Assembly: GCF_009649815.1 (NCBI RefSeq)
Contig: NZ_WJIC01000001.1
Span: 434,001-498,000 of the forward strand
DNA from: Nocardia sp. SYP-A9097
Lineage (GTDB): Bacteria; Actinomycetota; Actinomycetes; Mycobacteriales; Mycobacteriaceae
Reading direction: 5' to 3'
DNA: 64,000 nucleotides
The notes beneath the pieces are model-generated. The model was not told the origin of the DNA. It did no database searches and saw only the letters and a list, made by a program, of their open reading frames with translations. A program made the translations under genes and the position numbers. The number at the start of each line of letters is the position of its first letter. Within the stretch, counting starts at the first letter, position 1. Positions 21,650-31,158 of this stretch are shown here, one piece after another.

Positions 21650-22549
21650 GCCTCTGCCTTCACAAAAAACAGGCCTTCGAAGAATTGCGGCCTTCGTCGA
21701 ACGCCTCCGTCGGACTGCGCCCGGACGTGTCAGAGACCAGCGGCGCTGATGGTCATCCCGTGCAGTCAACTCTCCAGTTGTTCACCCGCTTCGAGTACTC
21801 GGTCGGGTGCTCGGCGGTAACCGAACGCTTACGTGTTCGCTACCAACCGCGCCGTTCTCGCCCATACGCTGAGCACCGATCGGGTCTCTGGCGATATGAG
21901 GCGATATGCCGAACTTGTCGCGTTCGGCGTAAGAGCAAACGATAAGTCAGGACTCCAGCCCAACCAACTTAGGTAGCACTAATAACAGTGCCTAGCTGGG
22001 CATTTTCATTGATCCTCCACTGCCTGCGCGTTGTCCAGTGTAAAGCAGGTGCGCAGGGCCGTTTCAGTTGACTTGCCCACTTGATTCCGCGCGCGCGAGA
22101 GCGCGGGTGATCCACGTCGGCGCAGCCTCCGGACAGCCTCTCACCTGCAATGAAACTGATTTCCCCACAGAGGCTTCCGGCAAACCGGGCGATGGGCGGC
22201 TAACTTTCCGGCGCCGTCCGGTGCGCGACTCGGCGGTCCGGGCGACAAGCCAATGCAACGTTCCGACCGTACGGAATCTTTACGAATTGTGGGGTTCAGC
22301 ACACGTCCGGCAAACAGTGAGCGATCGATGGGTCACTATTTCGGACGGCAAACGGCCCGGTACCAGCGTGATCAACACCACGTCACGCGCCGGAAACATG
22401 CCGATGTGAACCTGGCCACATCCCAGCCGCCACGCTCGGTGTAACCCGTCCGCGCCTGTCAGGCTGAGACCACATTGTGTCCGCTATAACGATCAAGCGA
22501 CGGTTTCGAGAAGCCGAATCAGCCTGGGACTTAGAGGATGTGAGCTCCC
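21650..22549. other. 900-bp gene-free interval between divergent gltB and DUF4407 genes
   Basis: I see no open frame with coding character here. The DNA is less GC-rich than its surroundings, especially 21940-22030 and 22240-22340. It contains an inverted repeat GCCGAAC/GTTCGGC (21908-21928) and must carry the gltB promoter. TATAAC at 22485-22490 is a candidate -10 for the DUF4407 gene. No RNA gene was recognised. Confidence 0.5.
22485..22490 (+). promoter_or_regulatory. Candidate -10 element of the DUF4407 gene
   Basis: TATAAC lies 60 bp upstream of ATG 22550. I see no matching -35. Confidence 0.35.
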
Positions 22550-24349
22550 ATGACCGTTCTGCTCACCTGGCTCGGCGGCGCACACGCGGGAGTCACCGAC
22601 AGGCACGAACGCACCGGATACTCGGTGACCGGAGCCGTGGTGGCGCTGTTCGCGCTGACAGCGGGGGTGATCACCGCACTCGCCACGGGGGCCGCGAACT
22701 GGCCCATCGCGGGCACGGTCGCGGTGGCATCGACGGCGACACTGCTGGTAGGTGCGATATCCCGCACCCTCGCCACCGCCGCCGCCCCAGGTAAAGACGA
22801 AAACACCCGAGCACGAGCCGAATTCGGGGCGCGCATCGGCGTCGCCGCGGTCGTCGGCATCGTCATCGCCGAAATGGCCTGCACCGTACTGTTCGGCGGC
22901 AGCGTCAACCGGCTACTCGACGAAACCGCCAGGCGCGGAGTCGAATCCGCGCCCGCCGTGGTCACCGCCCGCACCGAACTCGACCAGGCCCGCACCGATC
23001 GCAAAGACCTGGACCAGCAGATCACCAAGGCGCAGAACGATGTCGACACCGCACTGGTGACCGCGCGCTGCGAAACCAACCCCGACCCGCAGTGCCCCTC
23101 GACCCGCATCACCCGGGTACCCGGGTACGGGCCGGAGGCGCGCACCGCCAATCAGATGCTCGACGACGCGCGCGCACAGCTCACCGCCGCACGCGCCAAG
23201 ATCGACGGCCTCGACAGCAAGATCACCGACAAGGACCGGGCCCTCGGCACCGCACGCACCGCCGCCTACACCGACGGCGATCGCGGACTCGGCGCGCGCT
23301 GGGTCGCCATGAACGACTACACCACCGGCCACGCCGGACCACTGGCCTTACGCCTGGCGGTAGCTCTACTGCTGATCGTGCTCGCACTGCTGCCGGTGCT
23401 GCTCCGATTCTGGCGCGGCGAAACAGCTTTCGATCGCGAACTCGCCACCCGCACCGCCACCGACCGCGCCGCACAGGCCGCCGCCACCGCCATCGCGGAG
23501 AAGCAGGCCGAAACGCGCGTCGAAGCCGAGAAGCTGCGCGCCGAACAGCAGCTCACCGCCGCCGAACTGGCCCTGCACGCCGATACCGCCATCGACCGGG
23601 AGAAGCAGCGCACCCGCATCATCGCGGCCATCGGCAATTTCCAGATCGGCATCACCGAACCGGCGCAACAGCGCGCCATCGACGAATTCGACCGTGCCGC
23701 ACAGCCTGAACTGCCGGCCGGGAATAGAACAGCCAGCTCCGTGTCCCAGGAGGGGATAGTGACACCGACGCCGAACCTGCCCGCCCAGCTCACCCAGGGG
23801 GCGGTCACGCCGGTGGGCCACGGCGGCGCGCTCGCACCGGCCGTACCCGCACCGCAGCCCGCACCCGCGAACAAGGGTGGCGGACTGGAACTTCCGATCA
23901 TCGGCACGGTGCCGTTCACCGATACCGCCGCCCGCTGGATCCGGCCACTGGTGCCGAGCTTCGTCGCCAATGCCATCGACACCGCCACGCATCCGCTGCG
24001 CACCGTGCGACAGGCGTTCGAAGAGGCGGAGGAGATCACCTTCACGCTCAAGCGGACTCGCAAGGTGACGATGGATTCCACGGATTCCGCCCAGGCACAG
24101 CAGATGTATCAGCCGCAGTACGGATATCAACTGCCCCCGGGCGCGCAGCAGCATGCGCAGCGCGTGGCCTCGACCGTGGTGGATCAGCCCTACCAGCAGT
24201 ACCCGAATTACGGTGCGCTGCCGCCAGGTCAGGTCGTCGAGCCGGGCTACCCGCTCCCCGCCGGACAGCAGCAGGGCGAGATCCCGGGCCGGCACAATCC
24301 GGAACTGGAATATCGCGGCCCGCGCGAACTCCCGCCGGGCAAGCGGTAG
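22550..24349 (+). CDS. DUF4407 membrane protein with coiled-coil regions
   Basis: 599 aa from ATG 22550, with GAGGATGTGAG upstream. The N-terminus has three membrane helices (residues about 24-115), then a periplasmic helical region with coiled-coil character (about 120-245), a fourth helix (LALRLAVALLLIVLALLPVLL, about 265-290) and a long charged cytoplasmic helix (300-370). The C-terminal 200 residues are Pro/Ala/Gln-rich with an amphipathic patch (about 445-500). This matches DUF4407, whose function is unknown. A terminator follows. The long helices suggest a scaffold or sensor. Confidence 0.82.
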   Translation: MTVLLTWLGGAHAGVTDRHERTGYSVTGAVVALFALTAGVITALATGAANWPIAGTVAVASTATLLVGAISRTLATAAAPGKDENTRARAEFGARIGVAAVVGIVIAEMACTVLFGGSVNRLLDETARRGVESAPAVVTARTELDQARTDRKDLDQQITKAQNDVDTALVTARCETNPDPQCPSTRITRVPGYGPEARTANQMLDDARAQLTAARAKIDGLDSKITDKDRALGTARTAAYTDGDRGLGARWVAMNDYTTGHAGPLALRLAVALLLIVLALLPVLLRFWRGETAFDRELATRTATDRAAQAAATAIAEKQAETRVEAEKLRAEQQLTAAELALHADTAIDREKQRTRIIAAIGNFQIGITEPAQQRAIDEFDRAAQPELPAGNRTASSVSQEGIVTPTPNLPAQLTQGAVTPVGHGGALAPAVPAPQPAPANKGGGLELPIIGTVPFTDTAARWIRPLVPSFVANAIDTATHPLRTVRQAFEEAEEITFTLKRTRKVTMDSTDSAQAQQMYQPQYGYQLPPGAQQHAQRVASTVVDQPYQQYPNYGALPPGQVVEPGYPLPAGQQQGEIPGRHNPELEYRGPRELPPGKR

Positions 24350-24372
24350 CGGTATCGAAGTACTCGCAATAG

Positions 24373-24430
24373 GGCTGTGGCCCGGAATGTTTCACGTAGA
24401 ACACGGAAACAGCCGGGCCACAGCCTTTTT
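24373..24430 (+). terminator. Rho-independent terminator of the DUF4407 gene
   Basis: GGCTGTGGCCCGG (24373-24385) pairs perfectly with CCGGGCCACAGCC (24413-24425) and is followed by five T residues. The 27-base loop contains a parS-like sequence. Confidence 0.88.
24389..24402. promoter_or_regulatory. parS-like site in the terminator loop (one mismatch)
   Basis: GTTTCACGTAGAAC matches GTTYCACGTGRAAC except for A at position 10. It is non-coding and placed between convergent genes, a usual location for a ParB site. Confidence 0.5.
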
Positions 24431-24453
24431 CATTGAACAGACACCGGCGTTTG

Positions 24454-26013
24454 TTACTTCGCCCTGCGCTTCGCGGTCGCGGCGCGGTAGGTGATGACCG
24501 CCGTGACCAGCAGGATCAGCGTGGTGCCGGTCGCGGCGATATGGACACCGTCCACGAACGCGTTGTGCGCGGCGCTCAGCATGGACGAGGCCGCCGGTTC
24601 ATCCAGGGTGCGTGCGGCTTCCACCGCACCACCGAGGGATTCCCGCGCCGCCTCGGTGTGCGCGGCCGGAACCGCGGACAGATCCAGGCCGTGCCGGAAC
24701 GCGGCCATCACACCACTGCCCAGTACCGCGACACCCAGCGCCACACCGGCTTCCAGGGCGGTCTCGGAGATCGCCGCGGCATTACCCGCGCGCTCGGCCG
24801 GAGCGGTGGTGATGATCATGTCGGCCGAAACCGTCAGTGCCACACCCACACCCAGGCCGATCAGCAGGAATCCGATCATGAACGGCAGCACCGAGGCGGA
24901 CGGATCGGCCTCGAGCAGCCAGAACAGGGCGGCACCCGCGGCGGCGGTGATCAGCGCGCCACACAGCACGCTCACCGGACGCCAGCGCCCGACCAGCCAG
25001 GCCGCGAAGAGCGAACCCGCCATACTGCCGAAGGTGCCTGGAATCAGCAGTAATCCGGCCTGCAATGGCGCCTTGTCCAGCACCAACTGCAGGTACTGCG
25101 AACCGAAGAACAGCACACCGGCCAGTGCGAACACCGACAGCAGGTTGGTGAGCACGGCGGCCCGGAACGGCGGCAGCTTGAATAGGTCCAGGTCGATCAG
25201 CGGCGAGTCCAGTTCACGCTGACGGCGAATGAACACCACACTCGAGACCACACCGATCACACCCGCGATGAGCTGATTCAGGGCCGGGCCGTGCGCGGCG
25301 AATTCCTTGACCGCGTACACGATCGGGATCAGCGCCAGCATCGAGAGCCCCGCGCTGAGCAGGTCGAAGCGGCCCGGATTCGGATCGCGCGACTCCGGCA
25401 CCAGCATCGGACCGAGCACGATCAGCAGTGCCATCACCGGCAGGTTCACCAAGAACACCGAACCCCACCAGAAGTGCTCCAGCAGCCAGCCGCCCAGCAG
25501 CGGGCCCATGGCGGCACCGGAGCCCGCCATCGCACCCCATACCGAGATGGCGAGGGTGCGCTGGCGCGCGTCGGTGAACATGGACCGGATCAGGCCCAGG
25601 GTGGCGGGCATGAGGGTCGCACCGGCGACACCCTGCAGAACGCGTGCGGCGATGAGCATTTCGGGGCTCACCGAGAAGGCCGCGACGGCCGAGGCGAGAC
25701 CGAATCCGGCCGCGCCGATCAGCAGCAGGCGGCGGCGGCCGATGCGGTCGCCGAGCGTGCCCATGGTGATGAGCAGGCCCGCCAGCACGAACGAGTAGAC
25801 GTCGATGATCCACAGCAGCTGCGGCGTGGTGGGGGTGAGATCGCCGGAGATGGCGGGTACCGCGAGGTCGAGCACGGTGGCGTCGACCGAGACCAGCAGC
25901 AGGGCGAGGGCGAGTACGCCCAGGCCCGCCCAGTCGCGAAGGGTCGCACGATTCGGTTTCGGGGTTACCGCCTCGGATCCGGTGCCGGACCGGGCGGTGG
26001 TGTGGGTGGTCAT
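24454..26013 (-). CDS. MFS drug efflux transporter, DHA2 (14-helix) family
   Basis: 519 aa from ATG 26011-26013. The 14 membrane helices and motifs are those of the QacA/EmrB group: DATVLDLAVPAISGDL in helix 1, motif A GDRIGRRRLLL between helices 2 and 3, and the motif C-like GSGAAMGPLLGGWL. The acidic residue in helix 1 fits proton-coupled export of cationic compounds. It is divergent from a TetR-family gene, and two palindromic operators lie between them. M. smegmatis LfrA/LfrR is a comparable pair, though arranged differently. Confidence 0.92.
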   Translation of the reverse strand: MTTHTTARSGTGSEAVTPKPNRATLRDWAGLGVLALALLLVSVDATVLDLAVPAISGDLTPTTPQLLWIIDVYSFVLAGLLITMGTLGDRIGRRRLLLIGAAGFGLASAVAAFSVSPEMLIAARVLQGVAGATLMPATLGLIRSMFTDARQRTLAISVWGAMAGSGAAMGPLLGGWLLEHFWWGSVFLVNLPVMALLIVLGPMLVPESRDPNPGRFDLLSAGLSMLALIPIVYAVKEFAAHGPALNQLIAGVIGVVSSVVFIRRQRELDSPLIDLDLFKLPPFRAAVLTNLLSVFALAGVLFFGSQYLQLVLDKAPLQAGLLLIPGTFGSMAGSLFAAWLVGRWRPVSVLCGALITAAAGAALFWLLEADPSASVLPFMIGFLLIGLGVGVALTVSADMIITTAPAERAGNAAAISETALEAGVALGVAVLGSGVMAAFRHGLDLSAVPAAHTEAARESLGGAVEAARTLDEPAASSMLSAAHNAFVDGVHIAATGTTLILLVTAVITYRAATAKRRAK

Positions 26014-26036
26014 GAGTCTTTCTTTTCCAGAGTTGA

Positions 26037-26050
26037 ACCGTCTGGACGGT
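26037..26050. promoter_or_regulatory. TetR operator, copy 1
   Basis: ACCGTCTGGACGGT, a near-palindrome with one off-centre mismatch, 24 bp upstream of the efflux gene start. It is 28 bp centre-to-centre from the second copy, about three helical turns. It probably binds the adjacent TetR protein and blocks the transporter promoter. Confidence 0.75.
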
Positions 26051-26063
26051 ACAGTAACAGACT

Positions 26064-26079
26064 TACCGTCCGGACGGTA
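26064..26079. promoter_or_regulatory. TetR operator, copy 2 (perfect palindrome)
   Basis: TACCGTCCGGACGGTA, a perfect 16-bp palindrome between the divergent efflux and regulator genes. Both copies are followed by CAGT on the plus strand. Confidence 0.82.
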
Positions 26080-26111
26080 CAGTTATGCACTGTGACCATG
26101 ACCGCGAGCCG

Positions 26112-26117
26112 TACAGT
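26112..26117 (+). promoter_or_regulatory. Candidate -10 of the TetR gene (leaderless)
   Basis: TACAGT fits the actinobacterial TAnnnT -10. The GTG codon at 26126 begins 8 bp downstream, so the message may start at the start codon itself. Confidence 0.45.
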
Positions 26118-26125
26118 GAATGCTC

Positions 26126-26713
26126 GTGACAACCCCTCGTGATCCGGCGGGCACCCGCAATCGGATCCTCGACGCACTCGAAACCTTGCTGCTCGACAAG
26201 GGCATGTCCCAGGTGACCCTGGAGAGCGTCGCCGCCGCGGCCGGCGTCTCCAAGGGCGGACTGCTCTACCACTTCAAGAGCAAGGACGCCCTGCTCGCCG
26301 GCCTGGTGCGCCGCGTCGGCGAACGCGCCGACCAGCAATTGAACAAGGCCCTCGCCAAGGGCGAATCCGTCGCCGAGTGGTATCTGCAGACCCCGCACCC
26401 GGACAATGACTCCGATGCCATCGAGCTGGCCATGTACCGCTCCATGCTGGCCGCCATGCGCACCGTCGACGGCCCACAGGACGCCCCGGTCGACGAGTCC
26501 GACCGCGCCCTCGACGAAATGATGAGCGGCTGGAAAGCCGCCCTGGACAACGAGATCCACGATCCGGTCAAAGCCGAGATCGTGCGACTGGTCGGCGACG
26601 GCGTCTACCTGCGCGCCCTGCTCGGCCAACCGCCCGTCGAGCCCGAGCTGTACCGCCGAATCGTCACCAGGGTGCTCGGCGACGCCCCACCACCTCGGGA
26701 CCGCGACAACTGA
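26126..26713 (+). CDS. TetR/AcrR-family transcriptional repressor
   Basis: 195 aa from GTG 26126; ATG 26120 would add two residues. The N-terminal helix-turn-helix domain (TRNRILDALETLLLDKG, TLESVAAAAGVSKGGLLYHFKSKDALL) is typical of TetR proteins. The C-terminal ligand domain (about 75-195) has the acidic, Met-rich character of the TetR_C_33 group. It is divergent from the MFS gene with two operators between, so it is likely to repress the exporter and possibly itself, with a drug or metabolite as inducer. Confidence 0.9.
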   Translation: MTTPRDPAGTRNRILDALETLLLDKGMSQVTLESVAAAAGVSKGGLLYHFKSKDALLAGLVRRVGERADQQLNKALAKGESVAEWYLQTPHPDNDSDAIELAMYRSMLAAMRTVDGPQDAPVDESDRALDEMMSGWKAALDNEIHDPVKAEIVRLVGDGVYLRALLGQPPVEPELYRRIVTRVLGDAPPPRDRDN

Positions 26714-26846
26714 TTTCGCAAGATCGGGGTACCTCCCGGGGCACCCCCGAAATGGGTAACGGCACCCACCCGCACCACGCGTCCCCAATGGCGAACGGCT
26801 CCCAGGCCGCGCGCTAAAGGCGCGGGGAGGCGGTAGTGTTCGGCGC

Positions 26847-27719
26847 GTGTTGCCAGCCGCCGCCGACCCTGTCGGTCCGCCGGCCGGCTCGGTGGGGGAA
26901 CCGCACACCGATCCGGCGCCGGTCCCTGTCCGCCCCATGCAGTTCCGTGAACTGCTGGATCTGCCGTTCGCGCTGATCCAGGCGCGGATCAGTACCTTCG
27001 CCGCCGTCTTCGGGGTCGCGGTCGCGGTGGCCGCCGGCATCTCGGTCGGCGTCACCGTCTTCGTCTCCCTCGCCACCGGCGATTCGGACAGCGGAACCTT
27101 CTGGGGCGCACTGCTCACCACGCTCATCGCCGCCTGGGTACTGCGCCTGTTCGTGCGCGGCGTCACCGTACCCATCGGACTCGCCGTCGTGCACCGGCAG
27201 CCGATGACCTGGCAGCAGGCGGTGATCCAGCTGTCCGCCGCGGCGGGACCGCTGCTCAGCTACCAGGCCATGTACACCCTCATCGGAGTCGGCGTACTCG
27301 CTATCGGGACGCCACTCATGTTCACCGCGCCGTTCGCGGTGGTGTGGCTGCTGTGGCTGCGGGGCCGCCGATTCGCCACGGTCCCGGCCATTTTCGACGA
27401 ATCCACCGGCTATCGGATCGGCACGCAGCGCTCGAAACTGCTGACCGCCGGCACCCAGTGGCAGCTCGTCGGAGTACTGCTCTATCTGCGCGGCCTACTG
27501 CTGGTGCTGATCGTCCCGCTGCTGGCACTGCCGCAATTCGCGGCGGGTATCACCGGGACCCGGCGCTGGGCGGTCACCGTCCTGCTCATTACCGCCGCAC
27601 TGCTCTTCGTCGCCCTCGCCGAACTGGTGGAGTCCGCGACCCAGGTCATCGCATACGTGGACCGCCGGTGCCGCCGCGAAGGCTGGGATATCAAGATTCC
27701 CGCGGAGGACCGCCCATGA
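26847..27719 (+). CDS. Polytopic membrane protein opening the MoxR-DUF58 cluster
   Basis: 290 aa from GTG 26847, in frame and preceded by GGAGG about 20 bp upstream; an internal ATG at 26937 (MQFRELLDL) is a plausible alternative start. About six membrane helices are visible from residue 46 on. The N-terminal LDLPFALIQARISTFAAVFG and the DESTGYRIGTQRSKLLT loop between helices resemble the glycerophosphoryl-diester phosphodiesterase-type membrane domains that precede DUF4129 genes. It overlaps the next gene by 4 bp (ATGA). Function unknown; probably part of the MoxR complex. Confidence 0.72.
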   Translation: MLPAAADPVGPPAGSVGEPHTDPAPVPVRPMQFRELLDLPFALIQARISTFAAVFGVAVAVAAGISVGVTVFVSLATGDSDSGTFWGALLTTLIAAWVLRLFVRGVTVPIGLAVVHRQPMTWQQAVIQLSAAAGPLLSYQAMYTLIGVGVLAIGTPLMFTAPFAVVWLLWLRGRRFATVPAIFDESTGYRIGTQRSKLLTAGTQWQLVGVLLYLRGLLLVLIVPLLALPQFAAGITGTRRWAVTVLLITAALLFVALAELVESATQVIAYVDRRCRREGWDIKIPAEDRP

Positions 27720-28810
27720 GCACTCCCCCACCACCGCATTCGGACAGTCTGCCGCGCAATGACTTCGGCGCGCCGCCGGTACCGCCCGAACCCGCACTCG
27801 GTCCCGCCGCCGCACATCTGGCCGCCGCCGAGGACGCCGCCCGGCGCGCCGACTTCGGCACCGCCCTGCGCGAGCGCTACCGAGCCGTCACCCGCGGCCT
27901 GGAACAGCGCGGCATTCTCCAGGAGCAGCGGGCCCGCACCGCGCGCGAAACCGCGCAGGCCGCCACCGCGGTACTACCTGAGGCCACCGAATTGCCCTCG
28001 GCGGCACACAGTTTCGACGAGATCGTGTACGGCGGCCGCCCCGGCGCGGAGGCCGAATACCGCAGGCTGGAGCAGGCCGACCAATTCTCGGTCGCGCCGC
28101 CGCCCAAGCACGCCCCGGTGGAGATCACCGAGGAACGCCGCACCAAGAAGAAGCGGGCCCCGCGCGCGAAGAAAGAACGCGAACCCCTGAAACTGCCCGC
28201 GCTGCTGCGGAATTGGCGGTTCTGGGCCGGCATGGGCGCGCTGCTCGCCATCGTGCTGCTGGTCTATCTGGTGACCAATATCGGCGCACCGCCGCCCGCG
28301 CCGCATCATGACAACACGCACTACACGTCGACGACCACCACGACCCGGCCGCCGCCGACCACCCGGCACGCACCGAACTTCGGCGAGGGCGACGACTCCA
28401 TCTTCGAAACCATGCCCGCCTGGGCGGCTTTCGGCGGCGCACAGCTGCTCATCGCCTGGGGCACCGTGCTCTGGTGGCGCGGCCGTCGGCGCGGATCCGT
28501 GGTGCGCGAACCTCTTCCGGTGGAAGCCCCCGCCAATGAGGTGCTCGCCGGACAGGCCGGGCTGTACCGCAAATCCCGCGATCACGACCATGTGGCGGCC
28601 AAACTGCGGGCGGCCACCCTGCGGCGGCTGCGACCCGCGCTCGGCGTCACCGCCGAGACCGCACCCGAACTGGTGATCGCGGGCCTGGCCACCCGCCTGC
28701 GCGCCGACCCGGCCACCCTGCGGGCCGCACTGTACGACCCGGTCCCGGATCGGGGCGCCCTCGAACTCGTGGCCGCACAACTCGAATGGATCGAAGCGGA
28801 GGTCTTGTGA
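27716..28810 (+). CDS. DUF4129 membrane protein of the MoxR cluster
   Basis: 364 aa from ATG 27716, with GGAGG 7 bp upstream. Residues about 25-125 are the DUF4129 pattern (AEDAARRADFGTALRERYRAVTRGLEQRGIL and RTARETAQAA). A basic KKKRAPRAKKERE stretch precedes one membrane helix (about 168-188), a Thr/Pro-rich extracytoplasmic loop, a second helix near 240, and a helical C-terminal domain. DUF4129 proteins occur with MoxR ATPases and DUF58 proteins, and some carry transglutaminase domains; this one does not. Coupled to moxR by a GTGA overlap. Confidence 0.82.
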   Translation: MSTPPPPHSDSLPRNDFGAPPVPPEPALGPAAAHLAAAEDAARRADFGTALRERYRAVTRGLEQRGILQEQRARTARETAQAATAVLPEATELPSAAHSFDEIVYGGRPGAEAEYRRLEQADQFSVAPPPKHAPVEITEERRTKKKRAPRAKKEREPLKLPALLRNWRFWAGMGALLAIVLLVYLVTNIGAPPPAPHHDNTHYTSTTTTTRPPPTTRHAPNFGEGDDSIFETMPAWAAFGGAQLLIAWGTVLWWRGRRRGSVVREPLPVEAPANEVLAGQAGLYRKSRDHDHVAAKLRAATLRRLRPALGVTAETAPELVIAGLATRLRADPATLRAALYDPVPDRGALELVAAQLEWIEAEVL

Positions 28811-29808
28811 CCCGATCAGAGCCCACAGTCGTCGTGGATACCAACCACACGCCGACACCCGAACAGGCCCAGCAGGCGCTGCTCGCCCTGCGCGCCGAGA
28901 TCGGGAAGGCGGTGGTCGGCAACGACCAGGCGGTCATGTACCTGGTACTCGCCCTGCTGTGCCGGGGTCACGTACTGCTGGAAGGCGTTCCGGGCGTGGC
29001 CAAGACGCTGCTGGTACGCGCCCTGGCCACCGCCCTCGACCTGCGGCACAGTCGCGTCCAGTTCACCCCGGACCTGATGCCCGGCGATGTCACCGGCTCG
29101 CAGATCTACGATCCGCACTCGGCCGAGTTCACCTTCCGGCGCGGACCCGTCTTCACCAATCTGCTGCTCGCCGACGAAATCAACCGCACCCCACCGAAAA
29201 CCCAGTCCGCGCTACTGGAATCCATGGAGGAGCGCCAGGTCACGGTGGACGGCGTCCCACAGTCGCTCCCTGACCCGTTCGTGGTCATCGCCACCCAGAA
29301 CCCCATCGAACAGGAGGGCACCTATCCGCTGCCGGAGGCGCAGCTGGACCGGTTCCTGTTCAAGCTCGAGGTCCAATTGCCCGGGCGCGAGGACGAATTC
29401 CGGATTCTGCAACGGCACGCCGCCGGATTCGATCCCCGCGACCTGAACGCCGCCGGGTTACGGCCGGTGGCCGGACCCGAGCACATCGCCGCCGCCCGCA
29501 AGGCCGTCACCCAGGTGACGCTGAGCCCGGAGGTATTGGCGTACACCGTGGACCTGTGCCGCGCCACGCGCACCTCCCCCGCCGTCGCACACGGCGCGTC
29601 CACTCGCGGCGCGACCGCGCTCATGGCGGCGGCCCGCGCCTTCGCCTGGCTCAACGGCCGCGGTTTCGTCACCCCCGACGATGTGAAAGCCGTTGCCACG
29701 ACGGTGCTCCGGCACCGCCTGCAACTGCGGCCCGAACACGAGGTGGAGGGCGTCACCGCCGAAGGGGTGATGGCATCACTGCTGATGTCCGTCCCCGTAC
29801 CGGTGTAG
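28807..29808 (+). CDS. moxR: MoxR-family AAA+ ATPase
   Basis: 333 aa from GTG 28807, overlapping the previous stop. Walker A is GVPGVAKT, Walker B LLADEINR, and sensor 1 VIATQNP; the lid has ATRTSPAVAHGASTRGATAL. MoxR ATPases act as chaperones that remodel or assemble protein complexes, usually together with DUF58 proteins encoded beside them. The arrangement DUF4129-moxR-DUF58, followed by RDD and SpoIIM-like genes, resembles the M. tuberculosis moxR2 region. Confidence 0.93.
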   Translation: MTRSEPTVVVDTNHTPTPEQAQQALLALRAEIGKAVVGNDQAVMYLVLALLCRGHVLLEGVPGVAKTLLVRALATALDLRHSRVQFTPDLMPGDVTGSQIYDPHSAEFTFRRGPVFTNLLLADEINRTPPKTQSALLESMEERQVTVDGVPQSLPDPFVVIATQNPIEQEGTYPLPEAQLDRFLFKLEVQLPGREDEFRILQRHAAGFDPRDLNAAGLRPVAGPEHIAAARKAVTQVTLSPEVLAYTVDLCRATRTSPAVAHGASTRGATALMAAARAFAWLNGRGFVTPDDVKAVATTVLRHRLQLRPEHEVEGVTAEGVMASLLMSVPVPV

Positions 29809-29811
29809 GCC

Positions 29812-31098
29812 GTGGTCGTCACCGGCCGGTTGGCCATCGCGGCGGGCGTCGCCGCACTCTTCGTCACCTTCGTACTGCCGTCGTGGGTGGGACTGCTCGC
29901 CGCGACGGCGGTGCTCGCCGCGCTCGTGATCGCCGATGTGCTGCTGCTGGGTTCGCCCGGGGCACTGGAGTTTTCGCGTGATCCGATCACCACCGTGCGC
30001 TCCGGCCGCAGCATCGAGGTCGAACTCGGCGCGTTGAACACCGGCGACCGCATCCTGCGCGGACGGCTGTGGGACGACTGGCCCGCCAGCACGCACGCCC
30101 AGCGACGCGCGCACACGCTGAAACTGCCGCCCAACACCAGGATTCGGCTGCACACCGAACTCACCCCCGAATACCGGGGCGACCGGATCGCCGGACCGGT
30201 CACCGTGCGGCTGGTCGGACCACTCGGCATGGCCGGACGGCAGGTGCGCCGCGAGGTCCCGGCCCGGCTGCGCGCGCTGCCACCGTTCCGCAGTGAGAAG
30301 CTGCTCGCCTCCAAAGTCAAACAGCTGCAACAACTCGAGGGCCGCAATACCGTCAACCGTCGCGGCCAGGGCACCGAATTCGACTCCTTCCGCGAATACG
30401 TCGCGGGCGACGATGTGCGCACCATCGACTGGCGGGCCACCGCGCGCGCCAATGACGTCCTGGTGCGCACCTGGCGGCCCGAACGCAATCGGCACGTGGT
30501 CATGCTCCTGGACACCGGGCGGGTCAGCGCGGGCCGGGTCGGCGACGGCACCCGACTCGACGCCACCATCGAGGCCGCGCTACTGCTCGGCGGGCTCGCC
30601 GCGGCCGGCGGCGACTCGGTGGACCTGCTCGCCTACGACAATTCGCTGCGCGCCGAGGTACGTGGCATCGGCGGAAAACGCCTGCAGTACAAGCTCATGC
30701 ACGCCCTCGCGAGCGTCACACCGCAACTGGTCGACACCGACTATCAGGGCCTGCTGCGCACCACCCTGCAACGCGCCCGCCGCCGCAGCCTCGTCGTCTG
30801 GTTCACCCACCTCGATGCCGCCACCGTGCAGGAGGGTCTGCTCCCGGTCCTGCCGGTCCTGGCAGAACGCCACCGCGTCCTGATCGTCGCCGTCACCGAC
30901 CCGGATGTCGCGGCCGCCGCCACCCATCGCGTCGACCTCTACGCCGCGGCCGCCGCCGAGAATGTCCTCGCCGAACACGCGGTCGCCCGGGAAACCCTGC
31001 GCCGCATGGGAGTACGCGTCATCACCGAATCCCCGGACCGGCTGCCGGGCGCACTCGCGGACGAGTACCTCGAGCTCAAGCAAACCGGCGCAATGTAA
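29812..31098 (+). CDS. DUF58 domain protein (MoxR partner)
   Basis: 428 aa from GTG 29812, 3 bp after the moxR stop. Two membrane helices at the N-terminus (about 6-46) are followed by a beta-rich region and the DUF58 core: GTEFDSFREYVAGDDVRTIDWRATARANDVLVR. A von Willebrand-like fold with VVMLLDTG and a metal site follows. DUF58 proteins partner MoxR ATPases in envelope assembly or stress. It converges with the RDD gene. Confidence 0.9.
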   Translation: MVVTGRLAIAAGVAALFVTFVLPSWVGLLAATAVLAALVIADVLLLGSPGALEFSRDPITTVRSGRSIEVELGALNTGDRILRGRLWDDWPASTHAQRRAHTLKLPPNTRIRLHTELTPEYRGDRIAGPVTVRLVGPLGMAGRQVRREVPARLRALPPFRSEKLLASKVKQLQQLEGRNTVNRRGQGTEFDSFREYVAGDDVRTIDWRATARANDVLVRTWRPERNRHVVMLLDTGRVSAGRVGDGTRLDATIEAALLLGGLAAAGGDSVDLLAYDNSLRAEVRGIGGKRLQYKLMHALASVTPQLVDTDYQGLLRTTLQRARRRSLVVWFTHLDAATVQEGLLPVLPVLAERHRVLIVAVTDPDVAAAATHRVDLYAAAAAENVLAEHAVARETLRRMGVRVITESPDRLPGALADEYLELKQTGAM

Positions 31099-31158
31099 TC
31101 CCGACCATGCCGCGCGAATAGCCCCCGGGATTCCGCCGGATGACGAGGGGATGTTGCG

